Of a DNA stretch of 64,000 nt, positions 52,033 through 59,953 are shown one piece after another (positions within the stretch are counted from its first letter, which is position 1; every line of letters begins with the position of its first letter). The notes under the pieces were generated by a model. It was not told where the DNA came from. It was given only the letters and a program-made list of their open reading frames with translations, and searched no databases. The position numbers and the translations under genes were made by a program. Origin of the DNA: Saprospiraceae bacterium (GTDB taxonomy: Bacteria > Bacteroidota > Bacteroidia > Chitinophagales > Saprospiraceae); NCBI GenBank assembly GCA_027488935.1, contig JAIYAP010000022.1:62001-126000 (forward strand). Direction: 5' to 3'.

Positions 52033-54135
52033 ATGAAACAATTACTGCATTTGACAATCGGGATCACTTTATCGATCCTTTTATCCATGGCCTTTTTATT
52101 TGCAAAAACCGGCATTCGGGGCACTGTTACAGATGAAAAAGGCGAAAAACTGATTGGAGCAACCGTAAAACTGCACGATGGCTCAAAGGGGACGATTTCG
52201 GATGTAGACGGTCAGTATTACCTGGAGCTGCCCCCTGGCACCTACGAAATTGAATGCACCTACACCGGTTTTACGACCAAACGTATTACCGCCGTGCAGG
52301 TTGAAACCAGCAAAGAAAAGGTGCTGGATATTGTACTGGAGGCTTCGTCCAACCTGCAAGAAGTTGTAGTAACCACGTATAAAGAAGGCAGAAGCCGACC
52401 TGACCGAACATACGACGACATGAAAACCCTGCCTGCTGAGTCCAAAGCGCCAGAAACTGCTGGATTTCGGGGAAAAACAGGCAAAGACGTTGCCCTTAAA
52501 GCGGCAAAGCCCGCCGCCAAAATGGATGCCCCTGCGACCACAACACCTCCTCGCGAGCATCTCCGTTCGGAACGTATAACCGGACCCATTGCAAAGGATG
52601 AATTGGGACGCGCAAGTGACAAAGCAAAATTGGAAACGGCAAAATTTAAAAAGAACGCTGAAAAGCGCGCTTCTGAAAAACGACGCGACACGGCGCCAAC
52701 CACCTTTTCAAGTGACGAAAGCGGCGAAAGCACTGCTGGATTGTCTGAAACCGAAAAGTCAACGGTGTTGCCACCCGATGGCCCAGGGGTAACACCCACC
52801 CCACGCGCCGGATTACTCACCGCTGGCGAATGGAACGACCTCTACAACTGGAACAAACACTGGCTCGACTTATTGGCCGATGGCGAAATCGCCGAATACC
52901 AGAAAATGTACGGATTTTACCCCAAAAACCGGTACACCGTTCTGTTAAACAATGAACAAGATTTTCCCATCGCCGATGTTCCGGTGCAATTATTGGGCGC
53001 TGACGGCACCTTATATTGGACCGCTAAAACAGACAACACAGGCAAGGCTGAACTTTGGGCGCAACTCTTTAACCCGCACGAAGTAAAAGGAAAATTAAAA
53101 ATTGAAATGCGGGTAAACGGCCTGGTCTACACCCTGGATGCGCCCAAAGAAGCCAAAGACGGCATCAACCGTCAAACATTTAACACCGAATGCAAAGCGC
53201 CAAAAAATGTAGATATTGTTTGGGCGGTAGATGCCACGGGCTCCATGGGCGACGAAATTGAATATCTGAAAACCGAATTATTGGATGTGATTGGCCGGTC
53301 GAAAGCCCAAAATCCGGCGCTGCATTTTCGGGTTGGGACAGTGTTTTACCGCGATAAAACCGATGACTACCTGACCAAAAGCAGTGGTTTGAGCCCCGAT
53401 GTTGAAAAAACGGTAGAATTTATCCGCAAACAAGCTGCTGGCGGCGGCGGCGATTACCCGGAAGCCGTTCACAGCGCCCTCGAAGAAGCCATTTTGAATC
53501 AGCCCTGGAGCGAAAACGCCATTGCGCGTATTTGTTTTCTGGTGCTGGATGCCAGTCCGCACAAAGAACCTGCGGTCATTGAAAGTTTGCAAAAAAGCAT
53601 TCAGGAGGCTGCCAAACGGGGTATTCGAATTGTGCCCATCACCGCGAGTGGCATCCAGAAAGACACCGAGTTTTTGATGAAATTTTTCGGATTGGCCACC
53701 AACGGTACCTATGTTTTTCTGACCGACCACAGCGGGATCGGCGGCAGTCATATTGAGCCTACCACCGATGAATACAAAGTGGAATTGTTAAACGATTTGC
53801 TGGTGCGGGTGATTACGGAATATACGACGATAAAAACCTGCGAAGGCCAATCGACCATCCGGTTTGAAGACCCACAAGCACCCGATCCGACGGCGGTATT
53901 GGAAGCGCGGTATTTTCCCAACCCGGCGGTACAGCAATTTACCCTCGAATTACCCACGGAAGTGCAATCGGTTACCTTATACGATTCGGAAGGAAAATCG
54001 GTGCGAAAACTGGAAAATCTGGCCGCTGGCACCCATACAATTCCGGTGCAAGATTTAGCAGCAGGCTTTTACACCATGCGTATCTTGAAAAACGGGCAGT
54101 TTCAGAGTGGGAAATTGCTGGTGGTGCGTTCTTAG
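52033..54135 (+). CDS. Secreted VWA-domain protein with CarboxypepD-like domain and T9SS tail
   Basis: A 700-aa protein. Signal peptide (LTIGITLSILLSMAFLFAKT), then a carboxypeptidase-regulatory-like beta domain (GIRGTVTDEKGEKLIGATVK ... ISDVDGQYYLELPPGTYEI), a long Lys/Glu/Ala/Thr-rich disordered linker (about 110-270), a beta domain (YTVLLNNEQDFPIADVPVQL), a von Willebrand A domain with the metal site DATGS (about residues 400-580), and a type IX sorting tail (YFPNPAVQQFTLELP ... DLAAGFYTMRILKNGQ). Probably surface-exposed through T9SS. Surface adhesion is likely but unproven. Confidence 0.9.
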   Translation: MKQLLHLTIGITLSILLSMAFLFAKTGIRGTVTDEKGEKLIGATVKLHDGSKGTISDVDGQYYLELPPGTYEIECTYTGFTTKRITAVQVETSKEKVLDIVLEASSNLQEVVVTTYKEGRSRPDRTYDDMKTLPAESKAPETAGFRGKTGKDVALKAAKPAAKMDAPATTTPPREHLRSERITGPIAKDELGRASDKAKLETAKFKKNAEKRASEKRRDTAPTTFSSDESGESTAGLSETEKSTVLPPDGPGVTPTPRAGLLTAGEWNDLYNWNKHWLDLLADGEIAEYQKMYGFYPKNRYTVLLNNEQDFPIADVPVQLLGADGTLYWTAKTDNTGKAELWAQLFNPHEVKGKLKIEMRVNGLVYTLDAPKEAKDGINRQTFNTECKAPKNVDIVWAVDATGSMGDEIEYLKTELLDVIGRSKAQNPALHFRVGTVFYRDKTDDYLTKSSGLSPDVEKTVEFIRKQAAGGGGDYPEAVHSALEEAILNQPWSENAIARICFLVLDASPHKEPAVIESLQKSIQEAAKRGIRIVPITASGIQKDTEFLMKFFGLATNGTYVFLTDHSGIGGSHIEPTTDEYKVELLNDLLVRVITEYTTIKTCEGQSTIRFEDPQAPDPTAVLEARYFPNPAVQQFTLELPTEVQSVTLYDSEGKSVRKLENLAAGTHTIPVQDLAAGFYTMRILKNGQFQSGKLLVVRS

Positions 54136-54149
54136 TTGGGCGTTGTTTT

Positions 54150-54190
54150 ATTAGGTTGGTTCAATCTGTAAAGGATGGAACCAACCTAAT
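54150..54190. terminator. Bidirectional terminator between convergent genes
   Basis: Perfect 13-bp arms attaggttggttc (54150-54162) and gaaccaacctaat (54178-54190) with a 15-nt loop, in the 73-bp gap between the VWA gene and the adenylate cyclase gene. Confidence 0.7.
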
Positions 54191-54208
54191 GAGACAGTCT
54201 TGTTTGGC

Positions 54209-56584
54209 CTATATCCGCTCTTCAATAAAATACATATCCATCGGATCTTTGTTATACACTTCTTTTACCCCCCGATAGGATACTTTATAGTGGCCTTTTA
54301 CCGCATCGGCCGTTTGGGTAGAAATATTGATTTTGCCAGAAACACCATGTTGTTCCAGTCGGGCGGCCAGGTTGACGGCATCGCCCCAAATATCGTACGC
54401 AAATTTATTTTTACCAATTACGCCTGCTACGACGGGGCCGGTATGCACGCCGATGCGCATTTCCTGAAAAATTGCTTTTGAATTTTCGTTGTTACGCGTT
54501 TGCAGCCAATGTAACATTTCGGCGGCAGCGGCCACGGCATCGGTCGGATGCGTCTCATTCGGAATTGGAATACCGCCGGCACACATGTAGGCATCGCCAA
54601 TGGTTTTGATCTTTTCGAGCCCGTGTTTTTCACAAATTTCATCAAAAGCCAGGAAGCATTCATCCAGTTCGTCGACCAGGGCTTCCGGGGCGAGGTTGGC
54701 CGATAAACGCGTAAAATTGACAAAATCGGTAAAAACGACCGTCACTGAATCATAATACCGGGGCGTCGCGTAGCCTTTTGTTTTGAGTTCCTGGGCAATT
54801 TCTTCCGGCAGTACGTTGCGCAACAAACGATCGCTTTTGTGGCGTTCTTCTGCAATCTCCAGGTTTTGTGCCTGGATTTTGCGGTTTTGCTTATTAAGGC
54901 GGTTGTTGGTTCTGCGTGCAAAAGCCCAACCCAGCGCAAGCAGTCCCAAAATAACGATCAACAGGGAGCCGAGGCCATACACAAAACGGCGAAACGTATC
55001 CTGTTGACGCAGTTGCAGGTCAGTAATATCCTTGTCTTTGCGCAATATGGCTACTTCCTGGGCGCGGCTGGTACTATCGACCATACGTCGGGTGCGCTCG
55101 ATCTCATCCTGGCGCTTGAGTTCCGAAATTTCCCTTTTTTGTTTTTCCGTATCCAGTTCGCGTGCTGCCAACAGCAAGGCTTGCCGCGATCGCATGGCTT
55201 CCGAAATCAGTTCGCGTTGTTTGGCCTCATCCACTGCTTTTTGGGCCTGGTACAACAGGATTTTGTCTTCTTTTTGCCGACTTTCGAGTTCCAGGTTTTT
55301 ATTCAGGAGTTCCAGTCGTTCGCGTTCGAAGCGCACTTGCCCCAATTCGAGGTCTTTGTAATTTTGACGCGCAATGAGGTACTTAATTTGTCCTTCGGCT
55401 TCCGAAAGCAACGAGCGTTGTTGGTTGAGTCGCTGTTGCCGTGCTTGTTCTTCCAGGCGCACCGAATCGACGAGGTTCAGGTAACTCTTATAAAACGCGA
55501 ACGCTTTTTCAAAATCGTACAGTTCATGGTACAAATCGGCGGCCGTTTTATAAGCTTCTGCCAGCACCGTTGCCTGATTGGTTTCTTTGGCCAGTTCAAT
55601 CGCGATGTTGTTGTGCGAAATTGCGTTGTACAAATCATTGCTTTTGAAATAAACGCCCGCCAGGAGGTGTTCGAGGTTGGCCAGGGCGACATTGTCTTTG
55701 CGGTTGACGAGTATCGCACGCGCTTTTAACAAATATTCGATGCCGCGCTTGGTATTGCCGATGTTATGCAGCGCAATGCCCATATTGGCATACAATATAT
55801 CCGGATAGTCGCAAGGAATATAGACGCACTGCAATTCGGCTTTTTCAAAATACTCAATCGCCTTAACGTAATCATGCAGGGTGGCATACTGACGCCCGAG
55901 GTTGTTGTACAAGATGGATTTTTCCTGCATACTCCCAAAACGCTCGATCAGGTCTTCAATGGGCAAATAATAATAAAGGCTCTTGCCGGCATTGCCTTGC
56001 TGGTCGTACGCATTGGCCAGTTTTTGGTAAATCCGCACCAGTCGAACAACATTGCCCGATTCTTTGTATTTTACAATGAGGCGTTTGTAATAAATTTCGG
56101 CAGTGTCGGACGACTGTTCGTACAAATAGGCATCGGCCAGTTTTTCCATGGTTTCATAATCCATACTTTGCAGCTTCAGGATATCCAGGTAGTAGCGGCG
56201 CGCATTGGTATATAGTTTTTCGCGGGTAAACAAATCGCCAATTGCCTGATATATTTCCAGCAGGGTGGTTTTGTTGCCGTTGCTTTGCGCTTTGGCCTCT
56301 GCCTCCAGGTAATGTTGCAGGGCATCTTCTGATTTACCCTGCCGCACATCAATTTCGCCCAGGCAGATGCTCGATTTAATAACGCCCCCATCGTAATGCA
56401 GGCTACGCGCCATGTTTAAGCATTGCTCCGCCAAGGTCCTTTTTTCTGTATCCTGTTGGGCCATCCGGGCTTTTTCCAATAGCATGTCCACTTCGATGGT
56501 AGACCGTTCGATTTCCTCTGGACTTTGGCCAAACCCGCGTTCGACAACCAGAAGCATACATACAATGAAAAGCGCTCTAATCAA
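54209..56584 (-). CDS. Class III adenylate/guanylate cyclase with TPR repeats, TTG start
   Basis: A 791-aa protein. A signal/anchor (IRALFIVCMLLVVERGFGQ) is followed by about ten TPR-like units (about 30-400), a long charged coiled coil (400-520), one TM helix (about 532-555, LGSLLIVILGLLALGWAF) and a class III catalytic domain (about 612-791). Metal Asp residues are in VVFTDFVNFT and KTIGDAYMCAGG, with Lys in KIKTIGD and Asp in WGDAVNLAARLE, favouring cAMP. The TPRs would be periplasmic, the cyclase cytosolic. The start is unclear: TTG 56584 gives a normal signal peptide, while ATG 56557 gives a shorter one. Confidence 0.85.
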   Translation of the reverse strand: MIRALFIVCMLLVVERGFGQSPEEIERSTIEVDMLLEKARMAQQDTEKRTLAEQCLNMARSLHYDGGVIKSSICLGEIDVRQGKSEDALQHYLEAEAKAQSNGNKTTLLEIYQAIGDLFTREKLYTNARRYYLDILKLQSMDYETMEKLADAYLYEQSSDTAEIYYKRLIVKYKESGNVVRLVRIYQKLANAYDQQGNAGKSLYYYLPIEDLIERFGSMQEKSILYNNLGRQYATLHDYVKAIEYFEKAELQCVYIPCDYPDILYANMGIALHNIGNTKRGIEYLLKARAILVNRKDNVALANLEHLLAGVYFKSNDLYNAISHNNIAIELAKETNQATVLAEAYKTAADLYHELYDFEKAFAFYKSYLNLVDSVRLEEQARQQRLNQQRSLLSEAEGQIKYLIARQNYKDLELGQVRFERERLELLNKNLELESRQKEDKILLYQAQKAVDEAKQRELISEAMRSRQALLLAARELDTEKQKREISELKRQDEIERTRRMVDSTSRAQEVAILRKDKDITDLQLRQQDTFRRFVYGLGSLLIVILGLLALGWAFARRTNNRLNKQNRKIQAQNLEIAEERHKSDRLLRNVLPEEIAQELKTKGYATPRYYDSVTVVFTDFVNFTRLSANLAPEALVDELDECFLAFDEICEKHGLEKIKTIGDAYMCAGGIPIPNETHPTDAVAAAAEMLHWLQTRNNENSKAIFQEMRIGVHTGPVVAGVIGKNKFAYDIWGDAVNLAARLEQHGVSGKINISTQTADAVKGHYKVSYRGVKEVYNKDPMDMYFIEERI

Positions 56585-56633
56585 ATTGAATTTTGACAAA
56601 GTTCTAAAAAAATATGGAAGGAGCAGTATTGAT

Positions 56634-59582
56634 TTATTCCACTTTAATTTCGTCGGCAAACAGCCAACAAGGATTACCCACCCCTTTATGGTTTGCCGGG
56701 CATTGGCCCAAATTTTCACCCACAATGCGCACATAACGCGCCGACTGTCCTGCAAACAACACCTCAAAATCTTTTAAAATGACCCCTTTTTCGCTCGGCA
56801 ACACTTCATTTTGCACCATACCTGCTGGCCGAAAAACCTGTCCATCGTCCGAAATTTCTACCGACACCTTCTTGGGCAGGAAAATCCAGGAGTTTTCATC
56901 CTGCAAAAAACCGATCGAAATACGGGTGAGCGTTTTTTTCTTGCTCAAATCGAGCACCACATCCAGGTTGACGCCCTGGTATCCTTGCCATCCGCCCGAA
57001 CGAAAATCGGCTCCACCGCGCAACATATCCACCAATCCAGCGTCGCCCCGCGCCGTATATTGATTATCAAATCGGGTATTGTACTTCAAAATACGCACAT
57101 CTGTTTGCATTTTAGAAAACTCCGCTTGCATGGTTGCGCTGCGCTTACCCGAATGCTGGGCAAAAAACAACATTTTTATCGAATTATCTATGGTAATTGG
57201 TTTTTCATACACCTTTGATTTTTCATTTGGTTCGGTGCCATCCAGGGTATAAAAAATTTGGGCGGCTGATTCCAGGCATGCAAGTTCGATATTTTGTTTG
57301 TTTCTAAACACCCGATCGCCCGTTTTTACAAAAGGCGCTGGCACAATTGGATCGGCGGTAATTGAAGCAACCGGACATGCTGCCTCCTCCGTGCCCCATT
57401 TGGATGGTTTTGAATCCATTTCCAGCACAATTTCAGCACCTTTCAACAAATCCTGGTGGGTAAACCAGGTTTGGGTCCATGGTTGGCCGTTCCAGTGGGC
57501 GTTTTTAATATAAAATCGATCTTTGGAAACGCCTGGTGCACGGATGACCAGTTGCTTGCCATTATCAAGCGAAAGGGTTATTTTTTCAAACAGGGGCGTT
57601 CCCAGCACATATTGTCCACTGGCGGGCACCACGGGATAAAAACCCATGGCTGAAAACACGAGCCAGGCCGACATTTGCCCGCAATCTTCATTGCCACTCA
57701 GTCCATCGGGCTGGTCGGTGTACAGTTGGTCCATGATCTGGCGCACCCGTTGTTGGGTTTTCCAGGGCTGTGCGGTATAATTGTACAGGTAAGCCATGTG
57801 GTGGCTGGGCTCGTTTCCCTGCGCGTATTGGCCAATTAATCCGGTGATGTCGGCCTGTTCGCGCCCGCGTGTGCGAGGTTCTACGGTAAACAGGCTATCT
57901 AATTGCGCTGCGAAAGCCTTTTTACCGCCCAACATGCGCATCATACCCGTAATATCCTGCGGCGCGGCGAACCGGTATTGCCAGGCATTGGCCTCCGTGT
58001 AATTGAAGTTTACCTCAAACGGATCGAACGGTTGGTGCCAGGAAGCATTGTTTTTGCCTCGGAAAAAACCGGAAGCAGGGTCAAATACATTTTTATACGA
58101 TTGTGCACGCTGTATAAAGGTATTGTAAATATCATTTTTGCCCATCATTTGCGCCATTTGGGCAATACACCAGTCGTCAAAGGCGTATTCCAGGGTTTTT
58201 GAAACCGATTCTGGCTCCATATCGGAGGGGATAAACCCGAGTTGGCGATACTGGGGTAGACCAAAACGCGCAGAATTGGCGCTTTTCATCATGGCTTCCA
58301 AGGCTTCTTCGGCATCAAATCCGCGCAGGCCTTTTTGGTAAGCGTCTGCGATAACTGGAATGGCGTGGTTGCCAATCATACACTCGGTTTCGTTGCCGGC
58401 CAGTTCCCACACCGGCAGTAAGCCGCCTTGCTCGTATTGACGCAAAAAAGTTTGGATAAAATCATTGACCCGCGTTGGTTCCAACAAAGTGTACAGCGGA
58501 TTGCAGGCGCGGTAAGTATCCCACAAGGAAAAAACCGTATATTGGGTATGTCCACGGCCGGCGTGCACCTCCATGTCTCGTCCGCGGTATTGTCCGGTCA
58601 CATCGCTCCAGGTATTGGGGGTGAGCATCGTATGGTACAGGGCCGTATAAAATGCTGTTTTTTGGGCGTTTGTGCCGCCTTCTACATTTATTTTAGCCAG
58701 TTGTTTTTGCCACTGGGCCTGTGTTTCGCGTTTTACCTGATCAAAATCGAAGTGGGCGCATTCCGTTTCCAGGTTTTTTCGCGCGGCTTCGATACTGGTA
58801 CCGGAAATGCCAACCGTTATGACCAGCGGTGTACCATTGTTGTAAAAATCGAGCAAGCCAACGATAGCAGTACTGTGGGCTTGTTGATCAGAAACCCGGG
58901 GCGTTTGGGTCATATCGAGCACCCGGGTATTGAAAAAGGGTTGGGAAAAGCGCGCGACAAAATACAGGTGTTGGGTAGGTGCCCAGGCGCTTGATACCCG
59001 ATGTCCGGCAATTTCCTGGTTATTAATTATTTTCAGGGAAGCATCCAGTACTTCGTCGCGGTGCCGCAAGTCGATCAGGACATGGGCTTGTTGCTGGTTG
59101 GCCGGAAACGTGTACCGATGTACGCCTACCCGGGTGGTTGTAGTGAGTTCGGCCTGAATACCTTCATTTTTTAATAAAACGGAATAATACCCGGCTTCGG
59201 CTTTTTCCTGATCCTTTCGGAAAGGGGCCGCATTATCGCGACTATCCAAATAAGGTTTGCCCACAAAGGGTAAAAAAAGCAGGTCGCAATAATCGGGTAC
59301 ACCGGTGCCATTGAGGTGGGTATGGCTAAACCCATATAATAAGGTGTCGGAATAATGGTAGCCGGAGCAAGCGTCCCAATCCAGCATGGATGGGCGGGTA
59401 TCTGGACTGAGTTGTACCATCCCAAACGGGGCACTTGCGCCGGGGTAGGTGTGGCCATGCGCAGCGGTTCCGATAAACGGATCAACATACTGCAAAAAAT
59501 TGTTGGTCGCAGGGCTTTGAGCTGTGAGCGCGGTGCTCAGCAGGAAAAGTGAAAAATTCAGGCAAAGTAAAATACGCATCAT
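56634..59582 (-). CDS. GH92 alpha-mannosidase with C-terminal accessory domains
   Basis: A 982-aa secreted exo-alpha-mannosidase. Signal peptide (residues 1-21), then the GH92 core (about 29-740) with FIGTAAHGHTYPGASAPFGM, CSGYHYSDTLLYGFSHTH, FSLWDTYRACNPLYTL, GNEDCGQMSAWLVFSAMGFY and YVLGTPLFEKI. A chitobiase-C-like domain (about 755-840, IFYTLDGTEPNEKSKVYEK) and an F5/8-type-C carbohydrate-binding domain (about 850-980, DNQYTARGDAGLVDMLRGG) follow. GH92 enzymes trim mannose from N-glycans, so it likely acts on eukaryotic glycoprotein debris. A -7 element is 15 bp upstream. Confidence 0.95.
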   Translation of the reverse strand: MMRILLCLNFSLFLLSTALTAQSPATNNFLQYVDPFIGTAAHGHTYPGASAPFGMVQLSPDTRPSMLDWDACSGYHYSDTLLYGFSHTHLNGTGVPDYCDLLFLPFVGKPYLDSRDNAAPFRKDQEKAEAGYYSVLLKNEGIQAELTTTTRVGVHRYTFPANQQQAHVLIDLRHRDEVLDASLKIINNQEIAGHRVSSAWAPTQHLYFVARFSQPFFNTRVLDMTQTPRVSDQQAHSTAIVGLLDFYNNGTPLVITVGISGTSIEAARKNLETECAHFDFDQVKRETQAQWQKQLAKINVEGGTNAQKTAFYTALYHTMLTPNTWSDVTGQYRGRDMEVHAGRGHTQYTVFSLWDTYRACNPLYTLLEPTRVNDFIQTFLRQYEQGGLLPVWELAGNETECMIGNHAIPVIADAYQKGLRGFDAEEALEAMMKSANSARFGLPQYRQLGFIPSDMEPESVSKTLEYAFDDWCIAQMAQMMGKNDIYNTFIQRAQSYKNVFDPASGFFRGKNNASWHQPFDPFEVNFNYTEANAWQYRFAAPQDITGMMRMLGGKKAFAAQLDSLFTVEPRTRGREQADITGLIGQYAQGNEPSHHMAYLYNYTAQPWKTQQRVRQIMDQLYTDQPDGLSGNEDCGQMSAWLVFSAMGFYPVVPASGQYVLGTPLFEKITLSLDNGKQLVIRAPGVSKDRFYIKNAHWNGQPWTQTWFTHQDLLKGAEIVLEMDSKPSKWGTEEAACPVASITADPIVPAPFVKTGDRVFRNKQNIELACLESAAQIFYTLDGTEPNEKSKVYEKPITIDNSIKMLFFAQHSGKRSATMQAEFSKMQTDVRILKYNTRFDNQYTARGDAGLVDMLRGGADFRSGGWQGYQGVNLDVVLDLSKKKTLTRISIGFLQDENSWIFLPKKVSVEISDDGQVFRPAGMVQNEVLPSEKGVILKDFEVLFAGQSARYVRIVGENLGQCPANHKGVGNPCWLFADEIKVE

Positions 59583-59596
59583 GCTCCTTTTTGGGC

Positions 59597-59604
59597 CAAA
59601 GATA
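59597..59604 (-). promoter_or_regulatory. -7 element TATCTTTG for GH92
   Basis: CAAAGATA on the plus strand, 15 bp upstream of the start codon, so the leader is very short. The terminator of the upstream 42-aa gene ends just before it. Confidence 0.5.
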
Positions 59605-59625
59605 AGTTTGCCTGGACCAATAAAA

Positions 59626-59665
59626 AAGCCGCAAGAACAACCCTGTACGGCTGTTCTTGCGGCTT
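59626..59665 (-). terminator. Intrinsic terminator after the 42-aa gene
   Basis: Perfect 14-bp arms aagccgcaagaaca (59626-59639) and tgttcttgcggctt (59652-59665), followed on the minus strand by a T-tract. It ends the small gene before the GH92 promoter. Confidence 0.85.
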
Positions 59666-59693
59666 AAATTAGGCATTTTACGCAAATACTGGT

Positions 59694-59822
59694 CTATCTT
59701 GCAAAGTCAAGCAGTCCGCTGCGGTTGTAAAGCATCAGCATCAAGGCTGTCATTAAAAACAAAAACATGACCAAGTAAAGTATGCAGTATCCTTTTCCGC
59801 GAGTGTTTTGGATGTTGTCCAT
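59694..59822 (-). CDS. 42-aa small membrane protein
   Basis: MDNIQNTRGKGYCILYLVMF begins a 42-residue protein with one helix (ILYLVMFLFLMTALMLMLYN) and a soluble tail (RSGLLDFAR). It has its own -7 element 37 bp upstream and its own strong terminator downstream, so it is a complete transcription unit, which supports reality despite its size. No family is recognised. Confidence 0.65.
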   Translation of the reverse strand: MDNIQNTRGKGYCILYLVMFLFLMTALMLMLYNRSGLLDFAR

Positions 59823-59858
59823 CTTCTTCCGAATTGTTATAGTTCTGTAAAAGTGACG

Positions 59859-59866
59859 CAAAAGTA
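59859..59866 (-). promoter_or_regulatory. -7 element TACTTTTG for the 42-aa gene
   Basis: CAAAAGTA on the plus strand, in the 131-bp divergent gap to mutL. Confidence 0.5.
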
Positions 59867-59931
59867 AAAAGCAGTAAGGAGAATCCAGCACAATTCCTGT
59901 TTAAAAAAGCCTATACCTTTAATATGGACTG

Positions 59932-59939
59932 TATCTTTG
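59932..59939 (+). promoter_or_regulatory. -7 element TATCTTTG for mutL
   Basis: Exact core 15 bp before ATG 59954. It shows that the earlier in-frame ATG 59924 is upstream of transcription start and is not used. Confidence 0.6.
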
Positions 59940-59953
59940 TAGCTGCAAAAGAC

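Noticed and set aside
59924-59953. Upstream ATG for mutL
   Set aside because: It precedes the exact -7 element and adds a non-conserved ten-residue extension.
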